From: Paenibacillus qinlingensis | Lineage (GTDB): Bacteria > Bacillota > Bacilli > Paenibacillales > NBRC-103111 | NCBI RefSeq assembly: GCF_013204845.1 | Contig: NZ_JABMKY010000010.1 | Coordinates: forward strand, 62,001 to 126,000 | Direction: 5' to 3' | DNA: 64,000 bases | In this document: one piece after another, positions 54,479 through 62,817 of the stretch | Layout of the letters: each line of letters starts with the position of its first letter | How positions within the stretch are numbered: the stretch's first letter is position 1 | Made by a program: the position numbers and the translations under genes | The notes under the pieces: model-generated | Databases searched by the model: none | The model's input: only the letters and a program-made list of their open reading frames with translations | Told to the model about the DNA's origin: nothing

Positions 54479-55549
54479 ATGGAACGATTTTGGAGTAATA
54501 AATGGTTTGTAGGGATGATATATGCCTTATTAATCTTAGTCGGATTATATATGCTTTTGCTGATTAAACCTATCTTGTATCACTTTTTCACATTTATTAA
54601 AGCTATTGTGATGCCGTTTTTTATAGCGATAATCATTTCGTATATATTAAATCCTGTGGTCACGGTTCTGAACAAACGCAAAATGCCGCGAACAATTGCC
54701 GTACTGCTGATTTATAGTGTATTTATCACATCAGTGACGGTCATTATTATGAATATGACACCGATGTTTGTAGAGCAAGCGGCAGAACTAAATGAACATA
54801 TGCCACAAATGGCGATGAAAGCACAGTCCCTTGTTGATGGCTTCAATCAGAATCAACTGCTGCCTGACAGTGTTCGGAATGGCTTTAATCATTCCATTGG
54901 GAAGCTGGAGACGAAGATTTCTATGGCGGTTGCGAATTACATGAATCAAATTGGGACAACGATCAATATGCTGTTTATAGCTTTCATCGTGCCGTTTCTG
55001 GCTTTCTACATCTTGAAGGATTTTCAGATTATCGAGAAAACCGCGCTAGCCATTGTACCGATGAAGCATCGCAAAAAAACCGTCTCCCTGCTCATGGACA
55101 TTGATACGGCGCTTGGCAACTATATACGAGGACAGCTCCTCGTGTGCCTGATTATTGGCGTGCTAGCGTATATAGGCTACTGGCTGATCGGAATGCCGTA
55201 CCCGTTATTGCTTGCAAGCGTTGTAGCGATCTTCAATATCATCCCGTATATGGGACCTTTTTTTGGCGCGGCACCGGCCATTATTATGGCTTCAACCGTC
55301 TCGTTGAAAATGGTGCTGTTCGTTGCACTTGTCAATTTGACGGTGCAAATACTCGAGGGCAATGTAATTTCGCCTCAGGTTGTAGGTAAAACGCTGCATA
55401 TGCATCCGCTGTTTATCATCTTCGCGTTGCTGGTTGGTGGAGAAGTAGCGGGAGTTGTGGGATTGATCTTGGCGGTCCCCTTCTTCGCTGTGTTGAAAGT
55501 CATTATCCAGCATGTGTTCATCCACTTCGTTCATAAGCCAACAACCTAG
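54479..55549 (+). CDS. AI-2E family transporter (YrrI-like)
   Basis: A 356-residue membrane protein with about eight helices of the AI-2E/PerM family: IKAIVMPFFIAIIISYILNPVV at the N-terminus, LMDIDTALGNYIRGQLLVCLIIG and FNIIPYMGPFFGAAPAI in the middle. Members export quorum-sensing signal, Na+ or other solutes; the substrate here is unknown. B. subtilis yrrI is also just upstream of alaS. ATG 54479 is preferred (AAGGTGG 8 bases before); an in-frame ATG at 54437 has no SD. Confidence 0.87.
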   Translation: MERFWSNKWFVGMIYALLILVGLYMLLLIKPILYHFFTFIKAIVMPFFIAIIISYILNPVVTVLNKRKMPRTIAVLLIYSVFITSVTVIIMNMTPMFVEQAAELNEHMPQMAMKAQSLVDGFNQNQLLPDSVRNGFNHSIGKLETKISMAVANYMNQIGTTINMLFIAFIVPFLAFYILKDFQIIEKTALAIVPMKHRKKTVSLLMDIDTALGNYIRGQLLVCLIIGVLAYIGYWLIGMPYPLLLASVVAIFNIIPYMGPFFGAAPAIIMASTVSLKMVLFVALVNLTVQILEGNVISPQVVGKTLHMHPLFIIFALLVGGEVAGVVGLILAVPFFAVLKVIIQHVFIHFVHKPTT

Positions 55550-55581
55550 GTTTAGTAAACCTGAGAAAGGCAGAAGACGCA

Positions 55582-55630
55582 CAAAACCCCTTGAGTCATG
55601 ACTTGCGGGATCATGGTTCAAAGGGTTTTG
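55582..55630. terminator. Bidirectional terminator after the AI-2E permease
   Basis: CAAAACCCCTTGAGTCATGA (55582-55601) pairs imperfectly with TCATGGTTCAAAGGGTTTTG (55611-55630). On the minus strand it would end the Fur-controlled transcript described below. Confidence 0.8.
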
Positions 55631-55843
55631 CACGAGGGTTGAGGAGTTAGAAAAGGTTGTGGCCCATACGTAAACCATTAAATGGACTACGGAATAAGTG
55701 AGTAATGAACTTGCTGTAATTGTGTATTCGATGAGAAAATTTCTATCGAAGTCATTCATTGATGTGCGACCGCGTTTAGCGGTAAATTTTATCGCCATTA
55801 AGAAAGCCGTTTTCAGGAACTGAAAACTTATACTTTCTTAAGT
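55631..55843 (-). ncRNA. Candidate iron-regulated RNA downstream of a Fur promoter
   Basis: A minus-strand transcript starting near 55865 would read through this stretch to the hairpin at 55582-55630. It contains a nested perfect hairpin at 55799-55840 (TAAGAAAG/CTTTCTTA outside, GTTTTCAG/CTGAAAAC inside), a second hairpin ACCGC/GCGGT near 55774-55788, and a pyrimidine-rich CTAACTCCTCAACCC near 55637-55651 that could bind SD sites. The one open frame (ATG 55798) lacks an SD and has no stop before the terminator. Assignment as RNA is an inference. Confidence 0.4.
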
Positions 55844-55900
55844 GGTAATGAAAATCATTATCAATAAACTTAGTATACTTCTATTGAGAATCATTGTCAA
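55844..55900 (-). promoter_or_regulatory. Near-consensus promoter with two Fur boxes
   Basis: On the minus strand TTGACA (55900-55895) and TATACT (55877-55872) are 17 bp apart. Fur box 1, GGTAATGAAAATCATTATC (55844-55862), matches the 19-bp consensus at 17 positions and the Bacillus 7-1-7 form at 13 of 14. Fur box 2, TGAGAATCATTGTCA (55885-55899), matches 12 of 14 and covers the -35. Confidence 0.82.
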
Positions 55901-55937
55901 CGGTGATTTTCTGATGAAAATGAAACGAAGTAAATGG

Positions 55938-56159
55938 CTACTTCAGATGCTTGTCTTTATCATCACCTTGGCTGTCATCTTCCTCTTTTTGTTCCTTTTG
56001 TTCTTGAAACTCAACATGCGATTGCCCCGTTATGTAGTCAAACGGATTGTAACGGCTGTCAGGAATTTGCTTCTTAATAACTGTTTTCGCCATAATGTAA
56101 ATGATTAAGACGAAAATGGGAAAGATGAGTCCAAGCAAAGTGAGTGTTGAAATGTCCAA
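55938..56159 (-). CDS. DUF3951 small membrane protein
   Basis: A 73-residue protein: one helix (LTLLGLIFPIFVLIIYIMAK, about 6-25), then SRYNPFDYITGQSHVEF and a highly charged Glu/Lys/Asp tail. The helix plus PFDYITGQ is the DUF3951 signature, a Bacillales family without known function. TTG 56159 is the start, 8 bases after AAGGAGG; a GTG at 56168 overlaps that SD. It is divergent from the alaS T-box. The opposite strand has a hydrophobic frame that is a shadow. Confidence 0.8.
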   Translation of the reverse strand: MDISTLTLLGLIFPIFVLIIYIMAKTVIKKQIPDSRYNPFDYITGQSHVEFQEQKEQKEEDDSQGDDKDKHLK

Positions 56160-56206
56160 GTGAAGCACCTCCTTAGTTTTATATTCTATCGTATAATGCC
56201 CTCTTA

Positions 56207-56235
56207 TTGACAGGCAACCCTCATAAAGTTATAAT
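56207..56235 (+). promoter_or_regulatory. Consensus promoter of the alaS T-box
   Basis: TTGACA (56207-56212) and TATAAT (56230-56235) with a 17-bp spacer: a perfect sigma-A promoter. Confidence 0.92.
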
Positions 56236-56241
56236 TTGCCT

Positions 56242-56531
56242 TATCTATATGTGAATTAAAGCGTTGATGAAACTTAGTAAGCCATAGCTCATCGTCAGAG
56301 AAGAGGTTCCACTTGGCAGTGAACGCTGCGAAGATCGGCTGGAAGAACCTTTCGGTGCTAGGATGGCCCAAAGCTCGTTTCGGAGCGTGGATGAACTCCA
56401 CCGGTTGGACCCGTTACAAATCCGCACAAGGAGATTGGATTCACTCTACGCCGTTGGCAGAGAGAGCACGAAACCAATAACCAGGGTGGTACCGCGATGA
56501 TTCGTCCCTGTTAGCTGCAGGGGCGTTTTTT
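56242..56531 (+). promoter_or_regulatory. T-box leader of alaS
   Basis: Stem I has AGAGAAGAGGTTC near 56297-56309 pairing with GAACCT (56345-56350), then GGTGCTAGG with a GCT alanine codon at 56357-56359 as the likely specifier. The T-box sequence CAGGGTGGTACCGCG is at 56482-56496. The terminator is CGTCCCTG (56503-56510) with CAGGGGCG (56518-56525) and a T run. Uncharged tRNA-Ala should allow read-through into alaS. Confidence 0.92.
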
Positions 56532-56574
56532 GTTTTTTGTAAACTTATTATCCTAAATATGGAGGCTCACAGAG

Positions 56575-59202
56575 ATGAAAGCAAGTGAAATTCGTTCGAA
56601 GTGGTTGCAATTTTTCGCAAGTAAAGGGCATAAGGTTGAGCCAAGCTCCTCGCTAGTCCCGCACAACGATCCGTCGCTATTGTGGATTAATGCAGGGATT
56701 GCACCGTTAAAGCCATATCTGGAGGGGCGTGAAATTCCTGAGAACCAACGGATTACGAATGCTCAGAAATGTATCCGTACCAATGATATTGAAAACGTAG
56801 GTAAAACGCGTCGTCACCATACATTTTTTGAAATGTTAGGCAACTTCTCGATCGGCGATTATTTCAAAAAGGAAGTTATTCCTTGGGCGTGGGAGTTTCT
56901 CACGGATCCGCAATGGATTGGCTTTGATCCGAATCGGATCTCGGTAACTGTTCACGAAGATGATGAGGAAGCTTTTGACATTTGGAATAAGCAAATTGGC
57001 ATTCCAGAAGAGCGTATTTATAAGCTTAAAGAAGATAATTTCTGGGATATTGGTGAAGGTCCTTGCGGTCCTTGTACCGAAATTTTCTACGATCGCGGCG
57101 ATAAATATGGTGACTTGTCGGATCCAGAATGCTGGCCAGGTGGGGAAAATGAACGCTTCCTAGAAGTGTGGAACTTGGTATTCACACAGTTCAATCATAA
57201 TTCTGATGGCAGTTACACGCCACTTCCTAATAAAAATATTGATACTGGCGCAGGTTTGGAGCGTTTCGCTTCCATTCTGCAAGATGTTGATTCCAACTTT
57301 GATACCGATCTATTCTTGCCGATTATTGAGAAAACGTGTGAACTCACAGGTGTTGTTTACCATGTGAATGAAGAGCATGATGTTGCCCTTAAAGTCATCG
57401 CAGACCATATCCGTACAGTAGCTTTCTCCGTTGGGGATGGCGTTCTTCCTTCTAATGAAGGTCGCGGCTATATCATTCGCCGTTTGCTGCGTCGGGCCGT
57501 ACGTTATGGGAAAGTATTAGGATTGGATAAACCATTCCTATTCAAACTTGTACCAACGGTTGGTGACATCATGGGTGTTTATTACCCTGAGGTTGTCGAT
57601 AAACGTGAGTTTATCGAGAAGGTGATCCGTACGGAAGAAGAACGCTTCCACGAGACGTTGAGTGACGGGTTGATCATTCTTGCCGAGATGGTTCAGAAAA
57701 CGCAGCAAGCGGGCACGAATCAAATCAGCGGGCCTGACGCATTCAAGCTCTATGACACGTATGGCTTCCCTTTTGATTTGACGGAGGATTTTGCATCGGA
57801 GAAAGGGTTAACTGTTGATCGTGCTGGCTTTGATGCTTCCATGAAAGAGCAGCGTGATCGCGCTCGTGCAGCTAGCAACAAAGAAGGCGGAATGAAGGTT
57901 CAAGGCGGACCACTGTCCGAATTAACGATTAAAAGCGAATTTGTTGGATATAATGAATTGGTAGTTACTGCTAATATCGAAGCGATTGTGCACGAGAATG
58001 AGCTCGTGGAGCTAGTAGGTGTTGGTGAAACTTGTCAAGTTGTTCTAGATCGTACGCCTTTCTATGCAGAGAGCGGTGGTCAAGTTAGTGATCACGGTAC
58101 GATTCGTAATGCTCAAGTGACCCTTCAGGTTGTTGATGTGATGAAAGCGCCGCATGGGCAACATGTACACAAGGTTATTGTTGAATCTGGCGTGCTTCGC
58201 AAAGGTGACTCCGTAGAGGCTATTGTAGCGTCCGCACCACGTACGGATATCATTAAGAACCATACGGCGACTCACTTGCTTCATAAAGCGCTTAAGGAAG
58301 TGTTGGGCACGCATGTTAATCAAGCGGGGTCCCTCGTAGAACCTGATCGCTTGCGGTTTGACTTCTCTCATTTCGGCTCTATCACTAGTGAAGAGCTGCA
58401 AGACGTAGAACAACGTGTGAATCAACAAATTTGGAATAGCACGAACGTTGATATTTCCCTCAAAGCGATTGCAGAGGCGAAAGCCATGGGCGCTATGGCA
58501 TTATTCGGTGAGAAGTATGGCGATATCGTTCGCGTTGTACAAGTTGGCGACTATTCTTTAGAGCTTTGTGGTGGTTGTCACGTTCAAAATACAGGCCAAA
58601 TCGGCTTGTTCAAAATTGTGAGTGAATCAGGGATTGGCTCCGGTGTACGTCGGATTGAAGCCGTTTCTGGACGCAGCGCGTATGAATATTTAGATGGTCA
58701 ATTGCAACTGTTAAAAGAAGCAGCTGGCTTGCTGAAATCGAACATCACGGATGTTCCGAAACGTGTTGATGCTACTTTGCAGCAATTGAAAGAACTGGCG
58801 CGTGAGAATGAGTCACTTCGTGGAAAGCTTGGTCGTATCGAGGCAGGTTCACTGACGGATCAAGTGAAACAAATTGCAGGTGTTTCCGTTCTGGCTGCGC
58901 AAGTCAATGCGGCTGATATGGATTCTCTTCGTAACATCGTTGATGAAATGAAAGGGAAGTTGGGTTCAGCTGTTATCGTTCTCGGCGCTGCCACAGAAGA
59001 TAAAGTCAATCTTGTGGCTGCAGTAACACCTGATTTGGTTTCCAAGGGCTACCATGCGGGTAAGATAATTAAAGAAGTCGCAGGAGCAGTTGGCGGCAGC
59101 GGTGGCGGTCGTCCAGATATGGCGCAAGCAGGCGGTAAGGATGCATCCAAATTGCAAGCTGCATTAGCTAGTGTAGAGGGGCTACTTTCCCAATTCGTAT
59201 AA
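56575..59202 (+). CDS. alaS: Alanyl-tRNA synthetase
   Basis: AlaRS, 875 residues, class II. The aminoacylation domain starts [18 protein letters not shown] with [20 protein letters not shown] (motif 2). The editing domain keeps [11 protein letters not shown] and [13 protein letters not shown] (HxxxH and CxxxH zinc residues), and the C-Ala domain ends with [20 protein letters not shown] lies upstream of ATG. It is under the T-box and is followed by ireB-ruvX, the conserved order. Confidence 0.97.
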   Translation: MKASEIRSKWLQFFASKGHKVEPSSSLVPHNDPSLLWINAGIAPLKPYLEGREIPENQRITNAQKCIRTNDIENVGKTRRHHTFFEMLGNFSIGDYFKKEVIPWAWEFLTDPQWIGFDPNRISVTVHEDDEEAFDIWNKQIGIPEERIYKLKEDNFWDIGEGPCGPCTEIFYDRGDKYGDLSDPECWPGGENERFLEVWNLVFTQFNHNSDGSYTPLPNKNIDTGAGLERFASILQDVDSNFDTDLFLPIIEKTCELTGVVYHVNEEHDVALKVIADHIRTVAFSVGDGVLPSNEGRGYIIRRLLRRAVRYGKVLGLDKPFLFKLVPTVGDIMGVYYPEVVDKREFIEKVIRTEEERFHETLSDGLIILAEMVQKTQQAGTNQISGPDAFKLYDTYGFPFDLTEDFASEKGLTVDRAGFDASMKEQRDRARAASNKEGGMKVQGGPLSELTIKSEFVGYNELVVTANIEAIVHENELVELVGVGETCQVVLDRTPFYAESGGQVSDHGTIRNAQVTLQVVDVMKAPHGQHVHKVIVESGVLRKGDSVEAIVASAPRTDIIKNHTATHLLHKALKEVLGTHVNQAGSLVEPDRLRFDFSHFGSITSEELQDVEQRVNQQIWNSTNVDISLKAIAEAKAMGAMALFGEKYGDIVRVVQVGDYSLELCGGCHVQNTGQIGLFKIVSESGIGSGVRRIEAVSGRSAYEYLDGQLQLLKEAAGLLKSNITDVPKRVDATLQQLKELARENESLRGKLGRIEAGSLTDQVKQIAGVSVLAAQVNAADMDSLRNIVDEMKGKLGSAVIVLGAATEDKVNLVAAVTPDLVSKGYHAGKIIKEVAGAVGGSGGGRPDMAQAGGKDASKLQAALASVEGLLSQFV

Positions 59203-59312
59203 TTATTTTTCTAATGGACAGGAATTTTTAAAACCATAGAGAATATATCACATGTATAACGCAAGTTTTTTCAAGTATTTTACAAAGGTCACAAGGAAGT
59301 GGGGTGCTCCTG

Positions 59313-59573
59313 ATGAGTTCCATGGACAAAACGATGAAGTTCAATGTGAAGGCGGAAGAGATCGAAACTTCGCCGAAGGATGTATTGCTGGCGGTGTATG
59401 ATGCTCTTCAGGAAAAAGGGTATAATCCGATTAACCAGATTGTTGGTTACTTGCTGTCGGGGGATCCTGCCTACATTCCGCGTCACAATAATGCGAGAAG
59501 CCTCATTCGTAAACGGGAACGGGATGAACTGATTGAAGAATTAGTTCGTGCTTATCTGGGTCAACACAAATAG
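59313..59573 (+). CDS. ireB: IreB family regulatory phosphoprotein (YrzL)
   Basis: An 86-residue protein of the IreB/UPF0297 family: [40 protein letters not shown] and [19 protein letters not shown] are family hallmarks. In Enterococcus it is a substrate of the kinase IreK and affects cephalosporin resistance. The Thr residues near the start (DKTM and EETS) are candidate phosphosites. ATG 59313 gives the usual MSSMDKTM start. It precedes ruvX by 17 bases. Confidence 0.93.
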   Translation: MSSMDKTMKFNVKAEEIETSPKDVLLAVYDALQEKGYNPINQIVGYLLSGDPAYIPRHNNARSLIRKRERDELIEELVRAYLGQHK

Positions 59574-59590
59574 AAGAAAAGAGAACCAGC

Positions 59591-60007
59591 ATGAGATGGA
59601 TGGGCTTGGATTATGGGGATAAAACCATTGGTGTCGCATTGAGTGATGAGCTTGGATGGACGGCCCAAGGGCTTGAAGTGATTCGCCGCAATAAGCCGGG
59701 AGAAGACATTGAACGGCTTATACAGATTGTTAATGAATATGGCGTATCGCAGGTTGTTGTCGGATTGCCCAAGAATATGAACAATACGATTGGACCCCGC
59801 GGCGAGATTGCGATTGCCTTTTCGCAAGAATTAGAGCAAAAGATCAGTGTACCAGTACACCTATGGGATGAGCGATTAACAACCGTTGCCGCCACACGGA
59901 CGCTTCTTGAAGCGGATGTAAGTCGGAAGAAACGGAAGCTAGTCATTGATAAGATGGCTGCACAGCTAATCCTCCAAGGGTATATGGATGCCAATATGAA
60001 GAGGTGA
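59591..60007 (+). CDS. ruvX: Holliday junction resolvase-like RuvX/YqgF
   Basis: YqgF/RuvX, 138 residues, RNase H-like fold, implicated in pre-16S rRNA 5' end maturation and possibly junction resolution. The acidic site is visible: [18 protein letters not shown], then [25 protein letters not shown] and [14 protein letters not shown]. It is placed between ireB and DUF1292 as in other Bacillales (yrrK). Confidence 0.93.
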   Translation: MRWMGLDYGDKTIGVALSDELGWTAQGLEVIRRNKPGEDIERLIQIVNEYGVSQVVVGLPKNMNNTIGPRGEIAIAFSQELEQKISVPVHLWDERLTTVAATRTLLEADVSRKKRKLVIDKMAAQLILQGYMDANMKR

Positions 60008-60013
60008 ATGAAC

Positions 60014-60322
60014 GTGTCCAAAGAAGAATTGCGTGAAGAAGAACCAGAAATCATTTACATCCCGGACGATGAAGGCAACGAAGAAGAGTTCGAGGTTATC
60101 ATGAAATTCGAAGTGGACGGTTCAGATAAGAAATATATGATGGTTGTGCCTACGGACGGCGGAGACGAAGAATCCGACGAAGTGTATGCATTTCGTTACG
60201 AAGAAGACGACGATGGCGAGGATTTGAAGCTCTTCACTATCGACGACGAAGAAGAATGGAACATTGTGGAAGAAACGTTCAACACCTTAATGGCGGAGTT
60301 CGATGAGGAAGAAGAAGCATGA
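60014..60322 (+). CDS. DUF1292 protein (YrzB-like), first copy
   Basis: A 102-residue, very acidic DUF1292 protein: EIIYIPDDEGNEEEFEVIMKF, VDGSDKKYMMVVP, YAFRYEEDDDGEDLKLFTID and EEWNIVEETFNTLM. Function unknown, usually encoded after ruvX. GTG 60014 fits GAGGTG at 60001-60006 with 7-base spacing, better than ATG 60008. It overlaps the next gene, also DUF1292, by four bases. Confidence 0.9.
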   Translation: MSKEELREEEPEIIYIPDDEGNEEEFEVIMKFEVDGSDKKYMMVVPTDGGDEESDEVYAFRYEEDDDGEDLKLFTIDDEEEWNIVEETFNTLMAEFDEEEEA

Positions 60323-60618
60323 GTTTGACAACACCTTCTGATGTATTGCGCAAAACTTACGGGGATGATATTCTGTTGTCTGACGACCAAAGTGAGTCGA
60401 CGGTGTATCAACTTCTGAAAGAATTCGTCTATGAGAACCAAACGTATGCGGTTATGCAGTCCGAAGCACTGAAGAAGGATGAGGAAGTTGCCCTTTTTCG
60501 TGTCATCTCGAACGATGACGGAGAATACGAACTAGTGACCATTGACGATGACGATGAATGGGAGACGGTTTCGGAGCTATATGACGAGATGGTTTTTCCC
60601 GAGCAAGACGACTTGTGA
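60319..60618 (+). CDS. DUF1292 protein, second copy
   Basis: A 99-residue relative of the gene just upstream: FVYENQTYAVMQSEALKKDEEVALFRV and YELVTIDDDDEWETVSELYDEM follow the same pattern as the first copy but the sequences have diverged widely. ATGA overlap with the first copy gives coupled translation. B. subtilis has a single yrzB here, so this is a tandem duplication. Function unknown. A terminator follows. Confidence 0.87.
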   Translation: MSLTTPSDVLRKTYGDDILLSDDQSESTVYQLLKEFVYENQTYAVMQSEALKKDEEVALFRVISNDDGEYELVTIDDDDEWETVSELYDEMVFPEQDDL

Positions 60619-60627
60619 GAAGAAGAT

Positions 60628-60659
60628 AACCGAGCGGAGATTATCCGCTCGGTTTTGTT
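60628..60659 (+). terminator. Terminator after the DUF1292 pair
   Basis: AACCGAGCGGA (60628-60638) pairs with TCCGCTCGGTT (60644-60654), with a short T-rich tail. Confidence 0.85.
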
Positions 60660-60738
60660 GTGCATATGGTCAATGCTAGTAAGGGAAGCTACAGCCAAAG
60701 GCTTGATGAGGGACATTCTTAGGAGGAATCGAACTGTT

Positions 60739-61842
60739 GTGAATAGGGATGATGAGCTAGAAGAATTGCAGAAGCCTAAGCGAAGTGTGTTGAAATGGGT
60801 TTTGCTTAGCCTTAGTATCGTTGTGTTGCTTGTTCTCGGCACAGCGGGGGGCATTGGATTGTTTATTGCGAGTGCGCTGCAGCCCGTTGATGCTGTTGAT
60901 CAAGAGGTCCGTGTATCCATTCCGCAAGGCTCCAGCTCGATACAGATCGCAGATGAATTAGAAACAAAGGGTCTCATTAAGAATTCTTCCATTTTCACGT
61001 ACTATTTAAAGTTTAAAAAGCAGGGCTCTAAATTTCAAGCTGGTGAATATGCGATGAAGCCAGGCATGACATTTGAAGAAATGATTGATAAGCTCAACAA
61101 GGGAGATGTTGTGAAGGAAGAAATGATTCGCATCACGATTCCTGAGGGGTATACAATCGAGCAGATTGCCACGAAAGTGAGCGAACAGAGCACTTGGAAG
61201 AAAGAAACGTTTCTGGGGCTTGTTGATGATCCTGCGGGCTTTACAAATGAGTCGACAGCATCTATTCCGGACACTAAAAATATCAGACATCGACTAGAGG
61301 GATATATATTCCCAGAAACGTACGAATTTAAGAAAGGTTCGACGGAAAAGGAGTTTGTCGAACGTTCATTAGATCAACTAGACAAGAAGCTTGCGACGCT
61401 TCCATCTGATTGGAAGGACAAGTTAAAGGCTCGTAATCTCTCGATGCATCAGATGCTGACGATTGCTTCGTTGATAGAGCGGGAGGTTGTTGTTGATTCG
61501 GAACGTGCTACTGTTTCAGGGGTCATCGTGAATCGTTTGAAAATGAACATGCCCCTTCAGATCGATGCGACGGTACAGTATTTATTCGAGAAGTCGAAAG
61601 AGCGTTTATTGGAAAAGGATCTTCAAATCCAGAGCCCCTATAATACGTATTTAAATACAGGATTGCCTCCCGGTCCGATTGCAAGCCCTAGTCTAGCCTC
61701 GATTAAGGCAGCGATCTATCCGGAGGAAACGAAATATGTTTTCTATGTGACGAAGAAGGATGGAACCATGGGTCATTTGTTTGCGGAAACCTTTGAAGAG
61801 CACAAGAAGAATATTGCGAATAGTAAGAAGGGCACGAATTAA
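60739..61842 (+). CDS. mltG: Endolytic murein transglycosylase MltG
   Basis: MltG (YceG-like, YrrL), about 367 residues, cuts nascent peptidoglycan strands at the membrane. A helix at about 20-42 (VLKWVLLSLSIVVLLVLGTAG) anchors it; a LysM-like region (VSIPQGSSSIQIADELETKGL) precedes the catalytic domain with ASLIEREVVVDSERATVSGV (catalytic Glu) and YNTYLNTGLPPGPIASPS. GTG 60739 is taken as start (AGGAGG at 60721-60726, spacing 12); an ATG at 60706 is possible. It is between DUF1292 and the U32 genes as in B. subtilis. Confidence 0.93.
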   Translation: MNRDDELEELQKPKRSVLKWVLLSLSIVVLLVLGTAGGIGLFIASALQPVDAVDQEVRVSIPQGSSSIQIADELETKGLIKNSSIFTYYLKFKKQGSKFQAGEYAMKPGMTFEEMIDKLNKGDVVKEEMIRITIPEGYTIEQIATKVSEQSTWKKETFLGLVDDPAGFTNESTASIPDTKNIRHRLEGYIFPETYEFKKGSTEKEFVERSLDQLDKKLATLPSDWKDKLKARNLSMHQMLTIASLIEREVVVDSERATVSGVIVNRLKMNMPLQIDATVQYLFEKSKERLLEKDLQIQSPYNTYLNTGLPPGPIASPSLASIKAAIYPEETKYVFYVTKKDGTMGHLFAETFEEHKKNIANSKKGTN

Positions 61843-61865
61843 GTTGACAGAAGGTAGGTAAGCAC

Positions 61866-62792
61866 GTGAATAAACCAGAATTAGTCATCAGCTGTGGTTC
61901 AATCGCTGACTTGAAACAAATGATACTTGCAGGTGCGGATGCCGTTATTATAGGGGAAGATCGCTATGGGCTTCGGCTGCCAGGTGAAGTGAAGCTGAAT
62001 GAGATTGGGGAAGCCGTCGCATGGGCTCACGAACGGAACGCGAAAGTGTATGTCGCGGTTAACAATATTATGGATAATCAAACACTCGAAGGGTTAAAAG
62101 AATACTTAGCTGCCATCCAGGCGCATGGTGTTGACGCCATTATTTTCGGGGATCCAGCAGTCCTTATGACTGTTCGTCAATTGCCTGAGTCGCTGCCGCT
62201 TCATTGGAATGCGGAAATGACTTCGACGAATTATGCAACCGCGAATTATTGGGGGAAGCAAGGCGCAGTTCGCGTTGTTCTCGCTAGAGAGTTGAACATG
62301 GAGCAGGTGCTTGATTTTAAAGCGAAGTCAGAGATTCCTGTTGAAGTTCAAGTACATGGAATTACGAATATTTATCACTCCAAGCGTGAGCTGGTCAAAA
62401 ATTATATGGCGCATCAAGGAACAACGCCGGAAGCGGATCGTTCGAAAGGACGAGGACTATTCCTTATTGAACACGAACGGCGTGACCAACGGTATCCTGT
62501 TTACGAAGATTGCAATGGCACGCACATTATGAGTTCAGAAGACTTTTGTATGCTGGAAAATTTGCCAGAGCTTATCGACGGAAATGTGGATAGTTTGAAA
62601 ATCGAAGGGTTGCTCAAATCATCGCAGTACAATGAAACTGTTGTGAGGAGCTATCGCGCTGCGATTGATGCATATCTTGCGAATCCTGAAGGCTATGAGT
62701 TCCAGCAAGAATGGCTGGATGTGATTGTGGAGCTTCAAGACCCTGAGCGTGAGCTCAGTTTCGGATTTTTCTATAAAGAACAGGTATATTGA
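61866..62792 (+). CDS. trhP1: U32 family protein, TrhP1-like (tRNA U34 hydroxylation)
   Basis: A 308-residue protein of the U32 (so-called peptidase) family. ELVISCGSIADLKQMILAGADAVIIGEDRYGLRLPG is the N-terminal barrel start, and LPLHWNAEMTSTNYATANYWG and VDSLKIEGLLKSSQYNETVVRSYRAAIDAY are typical. In B. subtilis the homologue YrrN is TrhP1, which with TrhP2 makes 5-hydroxyuridine at U34 using prephenate. GTG 61866 follows GAAGG. The methyltransferase gene trmR (yrrM), found before it in B. subtilis, is missing here. Confidence 0.85.
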   Translation: MNKPELVISCGSIADLKQMILAGADAVIIGEDRYGLRLPGEVKLNEIGEAVAWAHERNAKVYVAVNNIMDNQTLEGLKEYLAAIQAHGVDAIIFGDPAVLMTVRQLPESLPLHWNAEMTSTNYATANYWGKQGAVRVVLARELNMEQVLDFKAKSEIPVEVQVHGITNIYHSKRELVKNYMAHQGTTPEADRSKGRGLFLIEHERRDQRYPVYEDCNGTHIMSSEDFCMLENLPELIDGNVDSLKIEGLLKSSQYNETVVRSYRAAIDAYLANPEGYEFQQEWLDVIVELQDPERELSFGFFYKEQVY

Positions 62793-62817
62793 TGGAAGAA
62801 AGAAGGTGCTCTCCTAG

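Noticed and set aside
55292..55798. Minus-strand frame of 168 residues downstream of the Fur promoter
   Set aside because: No SD at ATG 55798; it reads through the terminator and then antisense through the AI-2E permease gene, so it cannot be a natural full gene. A shorter translated product cannot be excluded.
55842..56108. Plus-strand hydrophobic frame right after the Fur boxes
   Set aside because: It is antisense to the DUF3951 gene, whose SD and family match are strong; the hydrophobic run is the complement of the Glu/Lys-rich tail. The promoter with the Fur boxes points the other way.
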